Under the pieces are notes generated by a model, which ran no database searches, was not told the DNA's origin, and saw only the letters and a program-made list of their open reading frames with translations. Source: Geovibrio ferrireducens (lineage in GTDB: Bacteria > Chrysiogenota > Deferribacteres > Deferribacterales > Geovibrionaceae). From it: a DNA stretch of 64,000 nucleotides. Each line of letters opens with the position of its first letter. Position 1 is the first letter of the stretch. Below are positions 1 through 6,715 of the stretch, in pieces. The stretch covers positions 124,001 to 188,000 of the forward strand of contig NZ_JAJAPB010000001.1 of NCBI RefSeq assembly GCF_026226615.1. Reading direction: 5' to 3'. The position numbers were made by a program, and so were the translations under genes.

Positions 1-65
1 GCAAGCAGATCCTCGAAGGCTTCGAGGAGGGCTTGAGAGGCTACACTTACTTCGAAAGGGAATAA
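1..65 (+). CDS. speA: C-terminal end of biosynthetic arginine decarboxylase (partial)
   Basis: Reading from base 3, an open frame enters the window and ends at TAA (63-65), giving KQILEGFEEGLRGYTYFERE. A tail of the form GLxGYTYxE is, from memory, typical of the PLP-dependent biosynthetic arginine decarboxylase (SpeA), which makes agmatine for putrescine synthesis. The genes that follow (carboxynorspermidine dehydrogenase and decarboxylase) turn putrescine-type diamines into longer polyamines, so the context fits. Only 20 residues are visible, so the identification rests on a short motif plus neighbours. The last ten codons recur twice downstream (see the tandem repeat). Confidence 0.5.
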   Translation, partial: KQILEGFEEGLRGYTYFERE

Positions 66-160
66 CAGGCACATGGATGTGCCTGCGCCGTGCGAAGCGA
101 AGCCGCTTTTTAAGCGGCGCGAGCGTGTGCCTTAATCAGACAGGATGTACTGATTAAGGC
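66..160. repeat. Modular palindromic element, copy A
   Basis: Three consecutive hairpins are visible: CAGGCACA-TGGA-TGTGCCTG (66-85); GCCGCTT-TTT-AAGCGGC (102-118) inside the conserved core; and GCCTTAATCAG-ACAGGATGTA-CTGATTAAGGC (129-160). The same architecture recurs at 201-294 and, with different stems, at 59192-59505. It lies in the 3' flank of a transcription unit, as REP/BIME-like elements usually do. Confidence 0.8.
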
Positions 161-200
161 AGGAAAGACAGAGGCTACACTTACTTCGAAAGGGAATAAC

Positions 201-294
201 AGGCACAGGGATGTGCCTACGCCGTGCGGAGCGAAGCCGTGTTCATCACGGTGCGAGCGTGTGCCTTAATCAGGCAGAATGCACTGATTAAGGC
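201..294. repeat. Modular palindromic element, copy B
   Basis: The hairpins are AGGCACA-GGGA-TGTGCCT (201-218), CCGTG-TTCAT-CACGG (237-251) and GCCTTAATCAG-GCAGAATGCA-CTGATTAAGGC (263-294). Compared with copy A, the core stem has changed on both sides while pairing is kept, and the 10-nt loop has changed from ACAGGATGTA to GCAGAATGCA, with its end bases changing together (A...TA to G...CA). Confidence 0.8.
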
Positions 295-374
295 TGGAAA
301 TAAGAGGTTATACATACTTCGAAAGAGAATAACAGGCTGCGGAGTGAAGGTTTTCATGCGTCACCTGCATAGTG

Positions 375-406
375 AAGAGATTCTTCGGCTTTGCCTCAGA
401 ATGACG
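375..406 (-). repeat. Dispersed GTCATTCTGAG-type repeat
   Basis: On the minus strand this reads CGTCATTCTGAGGC followed by CGAAGAATCTCTT. It resembles short interspersed repeats of the GTCATTCTGAG...AGAATCTC kind seen in many bacterial genomes. Related copies here are at 49962-49994 and 59151-59186. Confidence 0.55.
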
Positions 407-422
407 TAAAAATTTCAAGAAA

Positions 423-464
423 GGTTCAGGAAAGCTTTTTACAAAAAGTTTTCCCGGAAAGAAC
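423..464. terminator. Hairpin downstream of the speA-end repeats (possible terminator or dispersed element)
   Basis: GGAAAGCTTTTT (429-440) pairs with AAAAAGTTTTCC (443-454) across a 2-nt turn, with one mismatch; outer bases GGTTC and GAAC also pair. There is no clean T-run afterwards. A hairpin of similar make-up (GAGAAAC...TTTTTT/AAAAAA...GTTTCTC) lies at 55856-55892, so this may be a repeat element rather than a true terminator. Confidence 0.4.
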
Positions 465-518
465 AATAACCCAATAAAATTGAAATAAGAATAATAAAAA
501 AATATAAGGAGTTTGCGA

Positions 519-1736
519 ATGTCAAAAGTGCTCATAATCGGTGCGGGCGGCGTAGGAAATGTTGTTGTGAAGAAGTGCGCTCAGCATCCTGAAGTTTTTA
601 AGGAAATTTTTCTTGCCAGCAGAACTAAGGAAAAGTGCGATGCCATAGCCGCAGAGGTTAAGAAGATGTACGGCGTTGATGTGAAAACCTATGCCGTGGA
701 TGCTGATATTGTCAGCGATATAGTTCGTGTCATCAACGACTGCAAGCCTGAGCTTGTGCTTAACGTTGCCCTCCCCTATCAGGATCTGGCTATCATGGAC
801 GCGTGCCTCGAAACGGGGGTAAACTACCTCGACACCGCCAACTATGAGCCTAAAGACGAAGCGAAGTTCGAATACTCATGGCAGTGGTCATATCAGGATA
901 AGTTCAAAGAGAAAGGGCTCATGGCTGTTCTCGGCTGCGGGTTTGACCCCGGTGTGACAAACATCTTCTGCGCCTATGCCCAGAAGCACCTGTACGACAG
1001 CATCCGCACAATCGATATTCTCGACTGCAATGCGGGTGACCACGGGCATCCGTTTGCCACCAACTTCAACCCTGAGATAAACATCCGCGAGGTGACTCAG
1101 GTTGTGCGCCACTGGAAGGACGGAGAATGGATCGAAACTCCTGCGATACTTGACGACAGCTGCGTTCACTTCAGCTTCGATTACCCTGAGGCGGGGCCGA
1201 AGGAGAGCTACCTTCTCTTCCATGAGGAGATGGAATCGCTGGTCAAGAACATAAAAGGGCTTGAGAGAATCCGTTTCTGGATGACATTCTCACAGAACTA
1301 CATCACACACCTTAAGGTGCTTGAGAACGTGGGCATGACCCGCATAGACGAAGTGGACTTCAACGGCTGCAAGATAATCCCCCTCCAGTTCCTTAAGGCG
1401 CTCCTCCCCGATCCGGGCAGCCTCGGCACAAACTACAAGGGGCTTGCCGTTATCGGCTGCGTTTTTGACGGCGAAAAGGACGGCAGGAAAATCAAAAAAT
1501 ACATATACAACGCCTGCGACCACGCAGAAGCCTACAGAGAGGTTCAGGCGCAGGCTGTTTCATACACCACAGGCGTTCCCGCAATGATCGGCGCGATGAT
1601 GATGCTGAAAGGGGTATGGAAGGATACAGGCGTTTTCAACGTGGAGCAGCTTGACCCCGACATGTTCATGGATGAGCTTAACAAATGCGGCCTGCCGTGG
1701 CAGGTTGTTGACTTTGAAGGTCAGCTCCCCGAATGA
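519..1736 (+). CDS. Carboxynorspermidine/carboxyspermidine dehydrogenase
   Basis: The 405-residue product belongs to the saccharopine-dehydrogenase-like family. In the carboxy(nor)spermidine route these enzymes reductively condense aspartate semialdehyde with putrescine or diaminopropane using NADPH, in the cytoplasm. The N-terminus carries the Rossmann dinucleotide motif VLIIGAGGVGNVV (about residues 4-16). The interior motifs LGCGFDPGVTNIF and DILDCNAGDHGHPFATNF look characteristic of the family. I chose ATG 519 because AAGGAG (506-511) sits 7 nt upstream; a TTG two codons earlier lies too close to that site. The stop overlaps the start of the next gene by 4 nt (ATGA), so the two are translationally coupled. 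The decarboxylase partner next door and the arginine decarboxylase tail upstream make the pathway assignment strong. Whether the product is the norspermidine or spermidine precursor cannot be told from sequence. Confidence 0.9.
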   Translation: MSKVLIIGAGGVGNVVVKKCAQHPEVFKEIFLASRTKEKCDAIAAEVKKMYGVDVKTYAVDADIVSDIVRVINDCKPELVLNVALPYQDLAIMDACLETGVNYLDTANYEPKDEAKFEYSWQWSYQDKFKEKGLMAVLGCGFDPGVTNIFCAYAQKHLYDSIRTIDILDCNAGDHGHPFATNFNPEINIREVTQVVRHWKDGEWIETPAILDDSCVHFSFDYPEAGPKESYLLFHEEMESLVKNIKGLERIRFWMTFSQNYITHLKVLENVGMTRIDEVDFNGCKIIPLQFLKALLPDPGSLGTNYKGLAVIGCVFDGEKDGRKIKKYIYNACDHAEAYREVQAQAVSYTTGVPAMIGAMMMLKGVWKDTGVFNVEQLDPDMFMDELNKCGLPWQVVDFEGQLPE

Positions 1737-2905
1737 AAAATATCTACGCTCAGGCGCTGAAAGATTTTCCGAAGGAAATAACGGACAGGGCGGAAACGCC
1801 CTGCTACCTTATCAGCGAGGACGTTATCAGACGCAACTGCGAAACCCTCGACTCGGTGCAGAAACGCACAGGGGCAAAGATTATGCTCGCCCTCAAGGCA
1901 TTTGCCCTGCCGAAGGTGTTTCCCCTCATATCCTCATACCTGCACGGCGTATGCGCCAGCGGCCCCATCGAGGCTCAGCTTGGGTCTGAGGAATTTAAAA
2001 GGGAAACTCACACCTACTCCCCCGCATTCACTGACGCTCAGATGGAGCGGACTGTAAAATACTCAGACCACATAGTCTTCAACTCCGTTAGCCAGTGGCA
2101 TCTGCACAGGGACAGGATAAAGAACAGCGGCAAACATATAGAGATCGGTCTGCGGGTAAACCCCGGCCATGCAGAGGTTGAGGTGGATTTATATAACCCC
2201 TGCCTCCCCGGTTCCCGCTTCGGCGTGAGCCCGCAGGATCTGGAAGGCGTTGACCTCACAGAGATAGACGGCCTGCACTTTCACGCCATGTGCGAACAGA
2301 ATTCGGATGTTCTGGAAAGGGTGCTGGCATCCTTTGAAAAACGTTTCGCCCACCTCATCCCGCAGATGAAATGGATAAATTTCGGCGGCGGGCATCACAT
2401 AACAAGGGATGACTACGACATTGAACTGCTCTGCCGCCTGATCACAGATTTCAGGAAGAGATACAATAATATACAGGTTTATCTGGAACCCGGTGAGGCT
2501 GTGGTGCTGAATGCGGGCGTGTTCATTACCTCGGTTCTGGACACCATATACAACGGGATGGATATAGCCGTGTGCGACTGCTCGGCGGAAACCCACATGC
2601 CGGATGTTCTGGCAATGCCCTACAGACCGAAACTCATAGGCGAGCCTGAAAACGGAAAATACACCTATCGCCTCGGCGGAATCTCCTGCCTTTCCGGGGA
2701 TTTCATAGGGGACTACCGCTTTGATACTCCGCTGAAAAGGGGCGACAGGCTGGTTTTTACCGATATGGCTCTTTATTCCTTCGTGAAGAACACCAACTTC
2801 AACGGGGTGGAGCTCCCCTCACTCATCACATTCAGCCTTGAAAAAGGAACCTTTGAAGTAGTCCGAAAATTCGGCTATGAGGACTATAAGAACAGAATAA
2901 GCTGA
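1733..2905 (+). CDS. nspC: Carboxynorspermidine/carboxyspermidine decarboxylase
   Basis: This 390-residue PLP enzyme has the alanine-racemase/ornithine-decarboxylase fold and removes the carboxyl group from carboxy(nor)spermidine to give (nor)spermidine. The N-terminal barrel begins with TPCYLISEDVIRRN, and the probable PLP lysine is in MLALKAFALP (about residue 46). FGGGHHITRDDYD, EPGEAVVLNAG and CDCSAETHMPDVLAMPYRP follow the NspC pattern, including the cysteine and aspartate that complete the active site across the dimer. The ATG overlaps the upstream stop (ATGA). A hairpin terminator lies 5 nt after the stop. Together with the dehydrogenase it forms a compact two-gene module. Confidence 0.92.
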   Translation: MKNIYAQALKDFPKEITDRAETPCYLISEDVIRRNCETLDSVQKRTGAKIMLALKAFALPKVFPLISSYLHGVCASGPIEAQLGSEEFKRETHTYSPAFTDAQMERTVKYSDHIVFNSVSQWHLHRDRIKNSGKHIEIGLRVNPGHAEVEVDLYNPCLPGSRFGVSPQDLEGVDLTEIDGLHFHAMCEQNSDVLERVLASFEKRFAHLIPQMKWINFGGGHHITRDDYDIELLCRLITDFRKRYNNIQVYLEPGEAVVLNAGVFITSVLDTIYNGMDIAVCDCSAETHMPDVLAMPYRPKLIGEPENGKYTYRLGGISCLSGDFIGDYRFDTPLKRGDRLVFTDMALYSFVKNTNFNGVELPSLITFSLEKGTFEVVRKFGYEDYKNRIS

Positions 2906-2909
2906 TAAA

Positions 2910-2940
2910 AAAGGGCTCCTTCAATCTGAAGAAGCCCTTT
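2910..2940. terminator. Bidirectional terminator between nspC and the TonB receptor
   Basis: AAAGGGCT (2910-2917) pairs with AGCCCTTT (2933-2940), with an inner CTTC/GAAG stem. A-rich sequence lies on the left and T-rich (tgctttt) on the right, so it can end transcripts from both strands of this convergent pair. Confidence 0.8.
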
Positions 2941-2948
2941 GCTTTTCT

Positions 2949-5192
2949 CTAAAAATCCATTGTCATCGAAAGCCAGTATGATCTGCCCGGCTCATTGTAG
3001 GTGTATGCGTTGGCACTTTCCGCGCCGTCAGCAGTGGAGGAGGCGGAAGCGGAGTTCCCTTTGCGGTGAAGCTGCTTATCAAAAATGTTGTTTATGCCCG
3101 CTCTCATGGAGAGGTTTTCAAACACTTTGTACTGTGCGCTGATTCCCACAAGGGCGTAAGGATCGATCTCGTCCTTTTCGATCTCTCTTTCCGTTCTTAT
3201 CTCTATGGAGGGAGTTTCCTGCTTTCCGTAGAATGTGGCGTTAACGCCAAGAGAGAGTTTTTCAGTCGCTCTCCAGTCGATAAAAGTGTTCACAGTGTAT
3301 TCCGGAACTATGCTGAGAGGCTGGCCTGTTCTTTTCAGCTCGGATTCGATCATGTAGGTCACGTTTGTATTGAAGTCAATGTCCTTGCCGACAGGAACAA
3401 AGATGTTTCCTTCAACACCCTGAACAACAGCCTCGCCCGCGTTTTCCCATTTATAAACATCCCTGTTGCCGTTTATTGTGGCCACGGATGTTTTTCCTGC
3501 GAATACTTTATTGTCATAATCGTTATGGAAGTAGCTTGCACTCGCCCTGAATGAGTCCGAGTCATAAGCAAGACCGATTTCCTTGTTTATGCTTGTCTCA
3601 GGGTCAAGATCCTCGTTCCCCTGAAGGTAGCATCCGCCGCCCAGTGAGCTGGCGCCGCCGTAGCAGCCAGTCCCCCTGCTGTAAAGCAGGTAGTTGGGGT
3701 TGCTCTGGTAAAGGTTAGGCGCTTTGTATGCCCTTGCAACACCGCCTTTCACCGCCCAGTTGGAATTGATTTCGTAATATGCGTTAAGGCTGGGGCTTAC
3801 ATTAGTCCCGAATACTTCATGCTCGTCAATACGCACACCGGGTGTGAGGGTCAGTCCGCCGCCGAGGTATATATTGTCCTCAACATAGAAAGCCACGCTG
3901 TAAGCCTCAGCGTCGGTCTTGCCTATGTTGTAGCCTTCAAGGTCTATATTAAGCCATGTCATGGCAGGCGAGTTCCTCAGTGAGCCTTTATCATCCAGAG
4001 ATTCGTCACGGTATTCCGCACCGACGGTAAGTGTCTGGGCAAACCCGAAAAGGTTAAGGGGAATGTCCGCTTTCACGGATGTGAGGAAGCTGTCGTACTG
4101 AGATTCAGCCATGCCGGGATCATAGGTGAGAGTGTCTGTTATCTCACCTTCCAGACCGCCTGCCAGCCCCTCGTTAAGACGGGTATTCACTGTGCGGTCG
4201 TAGCTGACATCCAGACGGGTTTTACCCCAATTCCAGTCGCCTGTGTGCGTTGCGGCTATGTTCTTACGGCGTATTACGTTTGTTTCCTCGCCGTAGAGAG
4301 ATTCGGTGTATGTGTTGCCGAAGTTCTGCATTGAATCCCCGGCATATATGTTGCCCTGACGGCTGTAGCCGCCTGTGAGTTCAACAGACTGCTGCCTGTT
4401 TACATCCCACGAAAGAAGAGCGTTAAGATCCCTGTTGCGGTAGCCTTCGCGTCCGGCAACGTTTTCAGCGCCGCCGTAAACCGCTTCGCCTTCGTTAATG
4501 CTTTTTGCGTCCGCATCGCGGTAGTTCATGCCGCCGTATATGCGGAATGAAACCGAATCACTCACAGGCCCGCTGACTGATATGTTTGTGCGGTAGGAAT
4601 CGCCTTCCTGCGCGTCCTCCTGAATATTGCCCATTACTGTCATGGAACCGGAAAATTCTTTGTCCGCCTTTTTGGTGATGATATTCACAACACCGCCCAT
4701 GGCGCCGGAGCCGTATCTGGCCGCTGCGGGGCCTCTGAGCACTTCCACACGCTCAACCATCTCCGCCGGAATCCAGTTTGAATCGCCTCTGGTGTCTCTT
4801 TCCTCCGTCCAGCCGTAGCGTACAGAGTTGCGTGACTGCACAGGGCGGCCGTCAATGAGTATCAGTGTGTTTTCGGGGCCCATGCCGCGCAGGTCTATCT
4901 GGCGGTTGTTCCCTCTGGAACCGGAGGCTGAGTTCCCTGTAAGGTTAACGCCGGGCTGACGGCGTATAATTTCCGAAAGGTCGTTGATGGGAGGATTTTT
5001 TTCTATATCCTCCTTTGTGATGATTGACGAACCGAGCGACTGCTTAACCTGCTCCGCCGCTGTGCCTACCACTTCCACCGTGTCGAGAGTGATCTCCTCA
5101 TCCGCTGCGTATGCGCCCGCAGCACCGAAAGTTACCGAGAGTGCGAGTCCGAGCATAAAGATATGCCCAAAGCCGTATCTGCTTTTTTTCAT
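2949..5192 (-). CDS. FepA-like TonB-dependent outer-membrane receptor
   Basis: The 747-residue protein has a signal peptide (MKKSRYG then a hydrophobic stretch ending AYA/AD near residue 29) and a TonB box-like LDTVEVVGT. The plug domain contains DLSEIIRRQPGVNL, GPENTLILIDGRPVQSRNS, EERDTRGDSNW and VERVEVLRGPAAARYGSG, very close to what I recall of E. coli FepA, the ferric-enterobactin receptor. A 22-strand-type barrel follows and ends in the aromatic YWLSMTMDF, with terminal Phe as outer-membrane insertion requires. I chose ATG 5192, ten codons inside the longest frame, because GGGGAG lies just upstream and a normal signal peptide then begins. A catecholate siderophore is the likely ligand, but substrate is inference. 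No TonB/ExbBD or periplasmic binding protein is nearby, so it appears to be a solitary receptor. Confidence 0.9.
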   Translation of the reverse strand: MKKSRYGFGHIFMLGLALSVTFGAAGAYAADEEITLDTVEVVGTAAEQVKQSLGSSIITKEDIEKNPPINDLSEIIRRQPGVNLTGNSASGSRGNNRQIDLRGMGPENTLILIDGRPVQSRNSVRYGWTEERDTRGDSNWIPAEMVERVEVLRGPAAARYGSGAMGGVVNIITKKADKEFSGSMTVMGNIQEDAQEGDSYRTNISVSGPVSDSVSFRIYGGMNYRDADAKSINEGEAVYGGAENVAGREGYRNRDLNALLSWDVNRQQSVELTGGYSRQGNIYAGDSMQNFGNTYTESLYGEETNVIRRKNIAATHTGDWNWGKTRLDVSYDRTVNTRLNEGLAGGLEGEITDTLTYDPGMAESQYDSFLTSVKADIPLNLFGFAQTLTVGAEYRDESLDDKGSLRNSPAMTWLNIDLEGYNIGKTDAEAYSVAFYVEDNIYLGGGLTLTPGVRIDEHEVFGTNVSPSLNAYYEINSNWAVKGGVARAYKAPNLYQSNPNYLLYSRGTGCYGGASSLGGGCYLQGNEDLDPETSINKEIGLAYDSDSFRASASYFHNDYDNKVFAGKTSVATINGNRDVYKWENAGEAVVQGVEGNIFVPVGKDIDFNTNVTYMIESELKRTGQPLSIVPEYTVNTFIDWRATEKLSLGVNATFYGKQETPSIEIRTEREIEKDEIDPYALVGISAQYKVFENLSMRAGINNIFDKQLHRKGNSASASSTADGAESANAYTYNEPGRSYWLSMTMDF

Positions 5193-5330
5193 GTTCTCCC
5201 CTTTTGTTTCGGAACTCAAAGATTCTCGTGAATATTATTTGAAAAGATGTCCGTGCTGTAAGCCCCGGAAGCCGGAAGCAATCCTGCACCTGCTGTCTGA
5301 CGCAGCGCAGAACCAGCCCTAAACAGGGGA

Positions 5331-5359
5331 ATACTAATCTGCGGAATATTTGGTGTCAA
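5331..5359 (-). promoter_or_regulatory. Sigma70-like promoter for the TonB receptor
   Basis: Read on the minus strand: TTGACA (5359-5354), a 17-nt spacer, TAGTAT (5336-5331). The predicted start lies near 5324, leaving a leader of about 130 nt before ATG 5192. That leader is GC-rich and can fold (the CTGCGCTGCG/GACAGCAGGTGCAG region). I could not match it to a known riboswitch, and I see no convincing Fur box. Confidence 0.6.
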
Positions 5360-5451
5360 CATAATTTATTGTATTTGTCAAACTTTATTAGCCTTAAATT
5401 GAGCACAAATCACGCGCGGAATATTTTTAACACTTCTTAAATCTGCCCCGC

Positions 5452-5480
5452 TTGTAACCTGAGTGATTAAACCTTATAAT
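5452..5480 (+). promoter_or_regulatory. Sigma70-like promoter abutting the start codon (leaderless candidate)
   Basis: TTGTAA (5452-5457), a 17-nt spacer, TATAAT (5475-5480). The ATG at 5487 is 6 nt past the -10 box, where transcription should begin. No Shine-Dalgarno sequence precedes this ATG, so the mRNA may be leaderless. Confidence 0.6.
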
Positions 5481-5486
5481 AAGCTT

Positions 5487-6104
5487 ATGAAAACTCTGGC
5501 CGGACAGGAAGAAATGCTCACTGCCTGCGCTTCGTGCGGGCTTGTGACCTCTTTCAGCAAAAACACCGATGAAAAGATTGTCTGCCCCCGCTGCGGCAGC
5601 ACCGTCAGAAAGCAGGGGAAAAACGCTGCCGCATATGCCGCGGCTTTCAGCATTTCCGCCTTTCTGCTGTTCATCCCTGCCCTCCTCTACCCAGTGCTTG
5701 ACATATCCGTGAGCAGTTTCAGCAATTCCGCCACAGTTCTTGGCAGCATCAGAGCCCTTTATGAGGAAGGTCTGGGGGCTGTGGGCTTTGTTGTCCTGCT
5801 CACATCGGTCATTATCCCCATGAGCTTTCTCATCACCTGCTTCTACATATCAGTCTCAGCCCTGTTCAGGCGGCGGTTCCCTTTCTTTACCCCTGCCCTG
5901 CGGCTGGCAAATTTTTTTCAGGAATGGCACATGGCGGATGTTTTTCTGGTGGGAATACTGGTTTCCATCGTCAAGCTCATTGATATGTCCGAACTTACAT
6001 TCGACTACGGCATCTACCTTCTCATGGCTGTCTGCGCATTTACCGCCATAGCCGAAGTTTATTACGACACGCTTCTGTTCCGCCTCCGGGCAGGTGAAAA
6101 ATGA
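5487..6104 (+). CDS. PqiA/LetA-type membrane protein, first half of a split LetA
   Basis: This is a 205-residue inner-membrane protein with an N-terminal zinc ribbon, CASCG...CPRCG (about residues 12-36), then about four transmembrane segments beginning AAFSISAFLLFIPALLYP. PqiA/LetA proteins pair with MCE proteins to move lipids between inner and outer membranes. E. coli LetA is one chain with two such modules; here the modules are separate genes (this one and the next). A GTG at 5463 would give 8 more residues but lies inside a good promoter, so ATG 5487 is preferred. The stop overlaps the next start (ATGA), and the next gene but one encodes the MCE partner. Confidence 0.85.
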   Translation: MKTLAGQEEMLTACASCGLVTSFSKNTDEKIVCPRCGSTVRKQGKNAAAYAAAFSISAFLLFIPALLYPVLDISVSSFSNSATVLGSIRALYEEGLGAVGFVVLLTSVIIPMSFLITCFYISVSALFRRRFPFFTPALRLANFFQEWHMADVFLVGILVSIVKLIDMSELTFDYGIYLLMAVCAFTAIAEVYYDTLLFRLRAGEK

Positions 6105-6715
6105 CTGATATTGAAATGAACGCCGCACTGTGTCTCTCATGCAGACAGCTTATTGACGCAGAAGAAGCAGAACCTGACGGGCTGAGATGCCCCGTATGCG
6201 GCAGTACGGTTCATCCGCGCAGAAAAAACAGCATAGAAAAAACATGGGCGCTGGTCATTACAGCTCTTATGCTTTATATCCCCGCAAACATACTTCCGGT
6301 AATGTCCGTTGAAACATTTGCCGATTCATCCGCAAACACCATACTGGGCGGAGTCATAGAACTTTTCGGCAATAAAATGTACTTTATAGCAGCGGTGGTG
6401 TTCGTGGCCAGCTTCGTGGTTCCGCTGTTTAAGATAGGCAGCATATTTTATCTGCTGATAACCATTCAGGCCAGAGACAGCCTCTCAAACTCCGCCAAGA
6501 CACGCCTGTTTCACCTCATAGAGCTCATAGGAAAATGGTCCATGCTTGATATATACGTGATAACCATTATGGCGGGACTGGTGAATATGGGCTTTCTTAT
6601 ACAGATCAAAGGCGGCGCGGGCGCTACATTCTTCGCCGCAACAGTAATAGCCACCATGCTGGCTTCAAAATCTTTCGACACACGTCTCATATGGGACATA
6701 AAGGGGGAACAATGA
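6101..6715 (+). CDS. PqiA/LetA-type membrane protein, second half of a split LetA
   Basis: The 204-residue product repeats the layout of its upstream neighbour: a zinc ribbon with CLSCRQLI and CPVCGST (about residues 10-34), then about four membrane helices starting TWALVITALMLYIPANILP. VETFADSSANTILGG and VPLFKIGSIFYLL fit the PqiA family. Both ends overlap the neighbouring genes by 4 nt (ATGA), so three genes are translated in a coupled chain. It is likely to form a heterodimer with the first PqiA protein, replacing a single-chain LetA. Confidence 0.86.
   Translation: MTDIEMNAALCLSCRQLIDAEEAEPDGLRCPVCGSTVHPRRKNSIEKTWALVITALMLYIPANILPVMSVETFADSSANTILGGVIELFGNKMYFIAAVVFVASFVVPLFKIGSIFYLLITIQARDSLSNSAKTRLFHLIELIGKWSMLDIYVITIMAGLVNMGFLIQIKGGAGATFFAATVIATMLASKSFDTRLIWDIKGEQ

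Larger units (their letters stand above)
36..370. repeat. Tandem repeat of about 134 bp carrying the 3' end of the upstream gene
   Basis: Unit 1 runs 36-169, unit 2 170-302 (period 134, then 133). Unit 3 starts at 303 and decays after about 370. Each unit opens with the codons for RGYTYFERE plus TAA, then a palindrome with a TGGA or GGGA loop, then a core GCGCCGTGCG-AGCGAAGCC hairpin ending GCGAGCGTGTG, then a long stem GCCTTAATCAG/CTGATTAAGGC with a 10-nt loop. Unit 3 lacks the first palindrome and has a diverged core. Units 1 and 2 are about 90% alike, with paired changes in the core stem (GCCGC/GCGGC versus CCGTG/CACGG). Confidence 0.85.

Noticed and set aside
36-337. Regularly spaced repeats that might look like a CRISPR array
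   Set aside because: Only two to three units with a period of about 134 bp, internal hairpins and a partial coding end; there are no 25-40 bp direct repeats with unique spacers and no cas genes.
224-409. 61-codon open frame in the repeat region
   Set aside because: Built entirely from the palindromic repeats, with no ribosome-binding site and no protein-like composition.
5098-5289. Small minus-strand open frame covering the receptor leader, considered as a leader peptide
   Set aside because: It overlaps the receptor gene deeply in another frame and has no convincing ribosome-binding site; the GC-rich leader explains it.
5193-5330. Cobalamin riboswitch upstream of the TonB receptor
   Set aside because: The conserved B12-box sequence and the expected spacing of other conserved blocks are not present on the minus strand.
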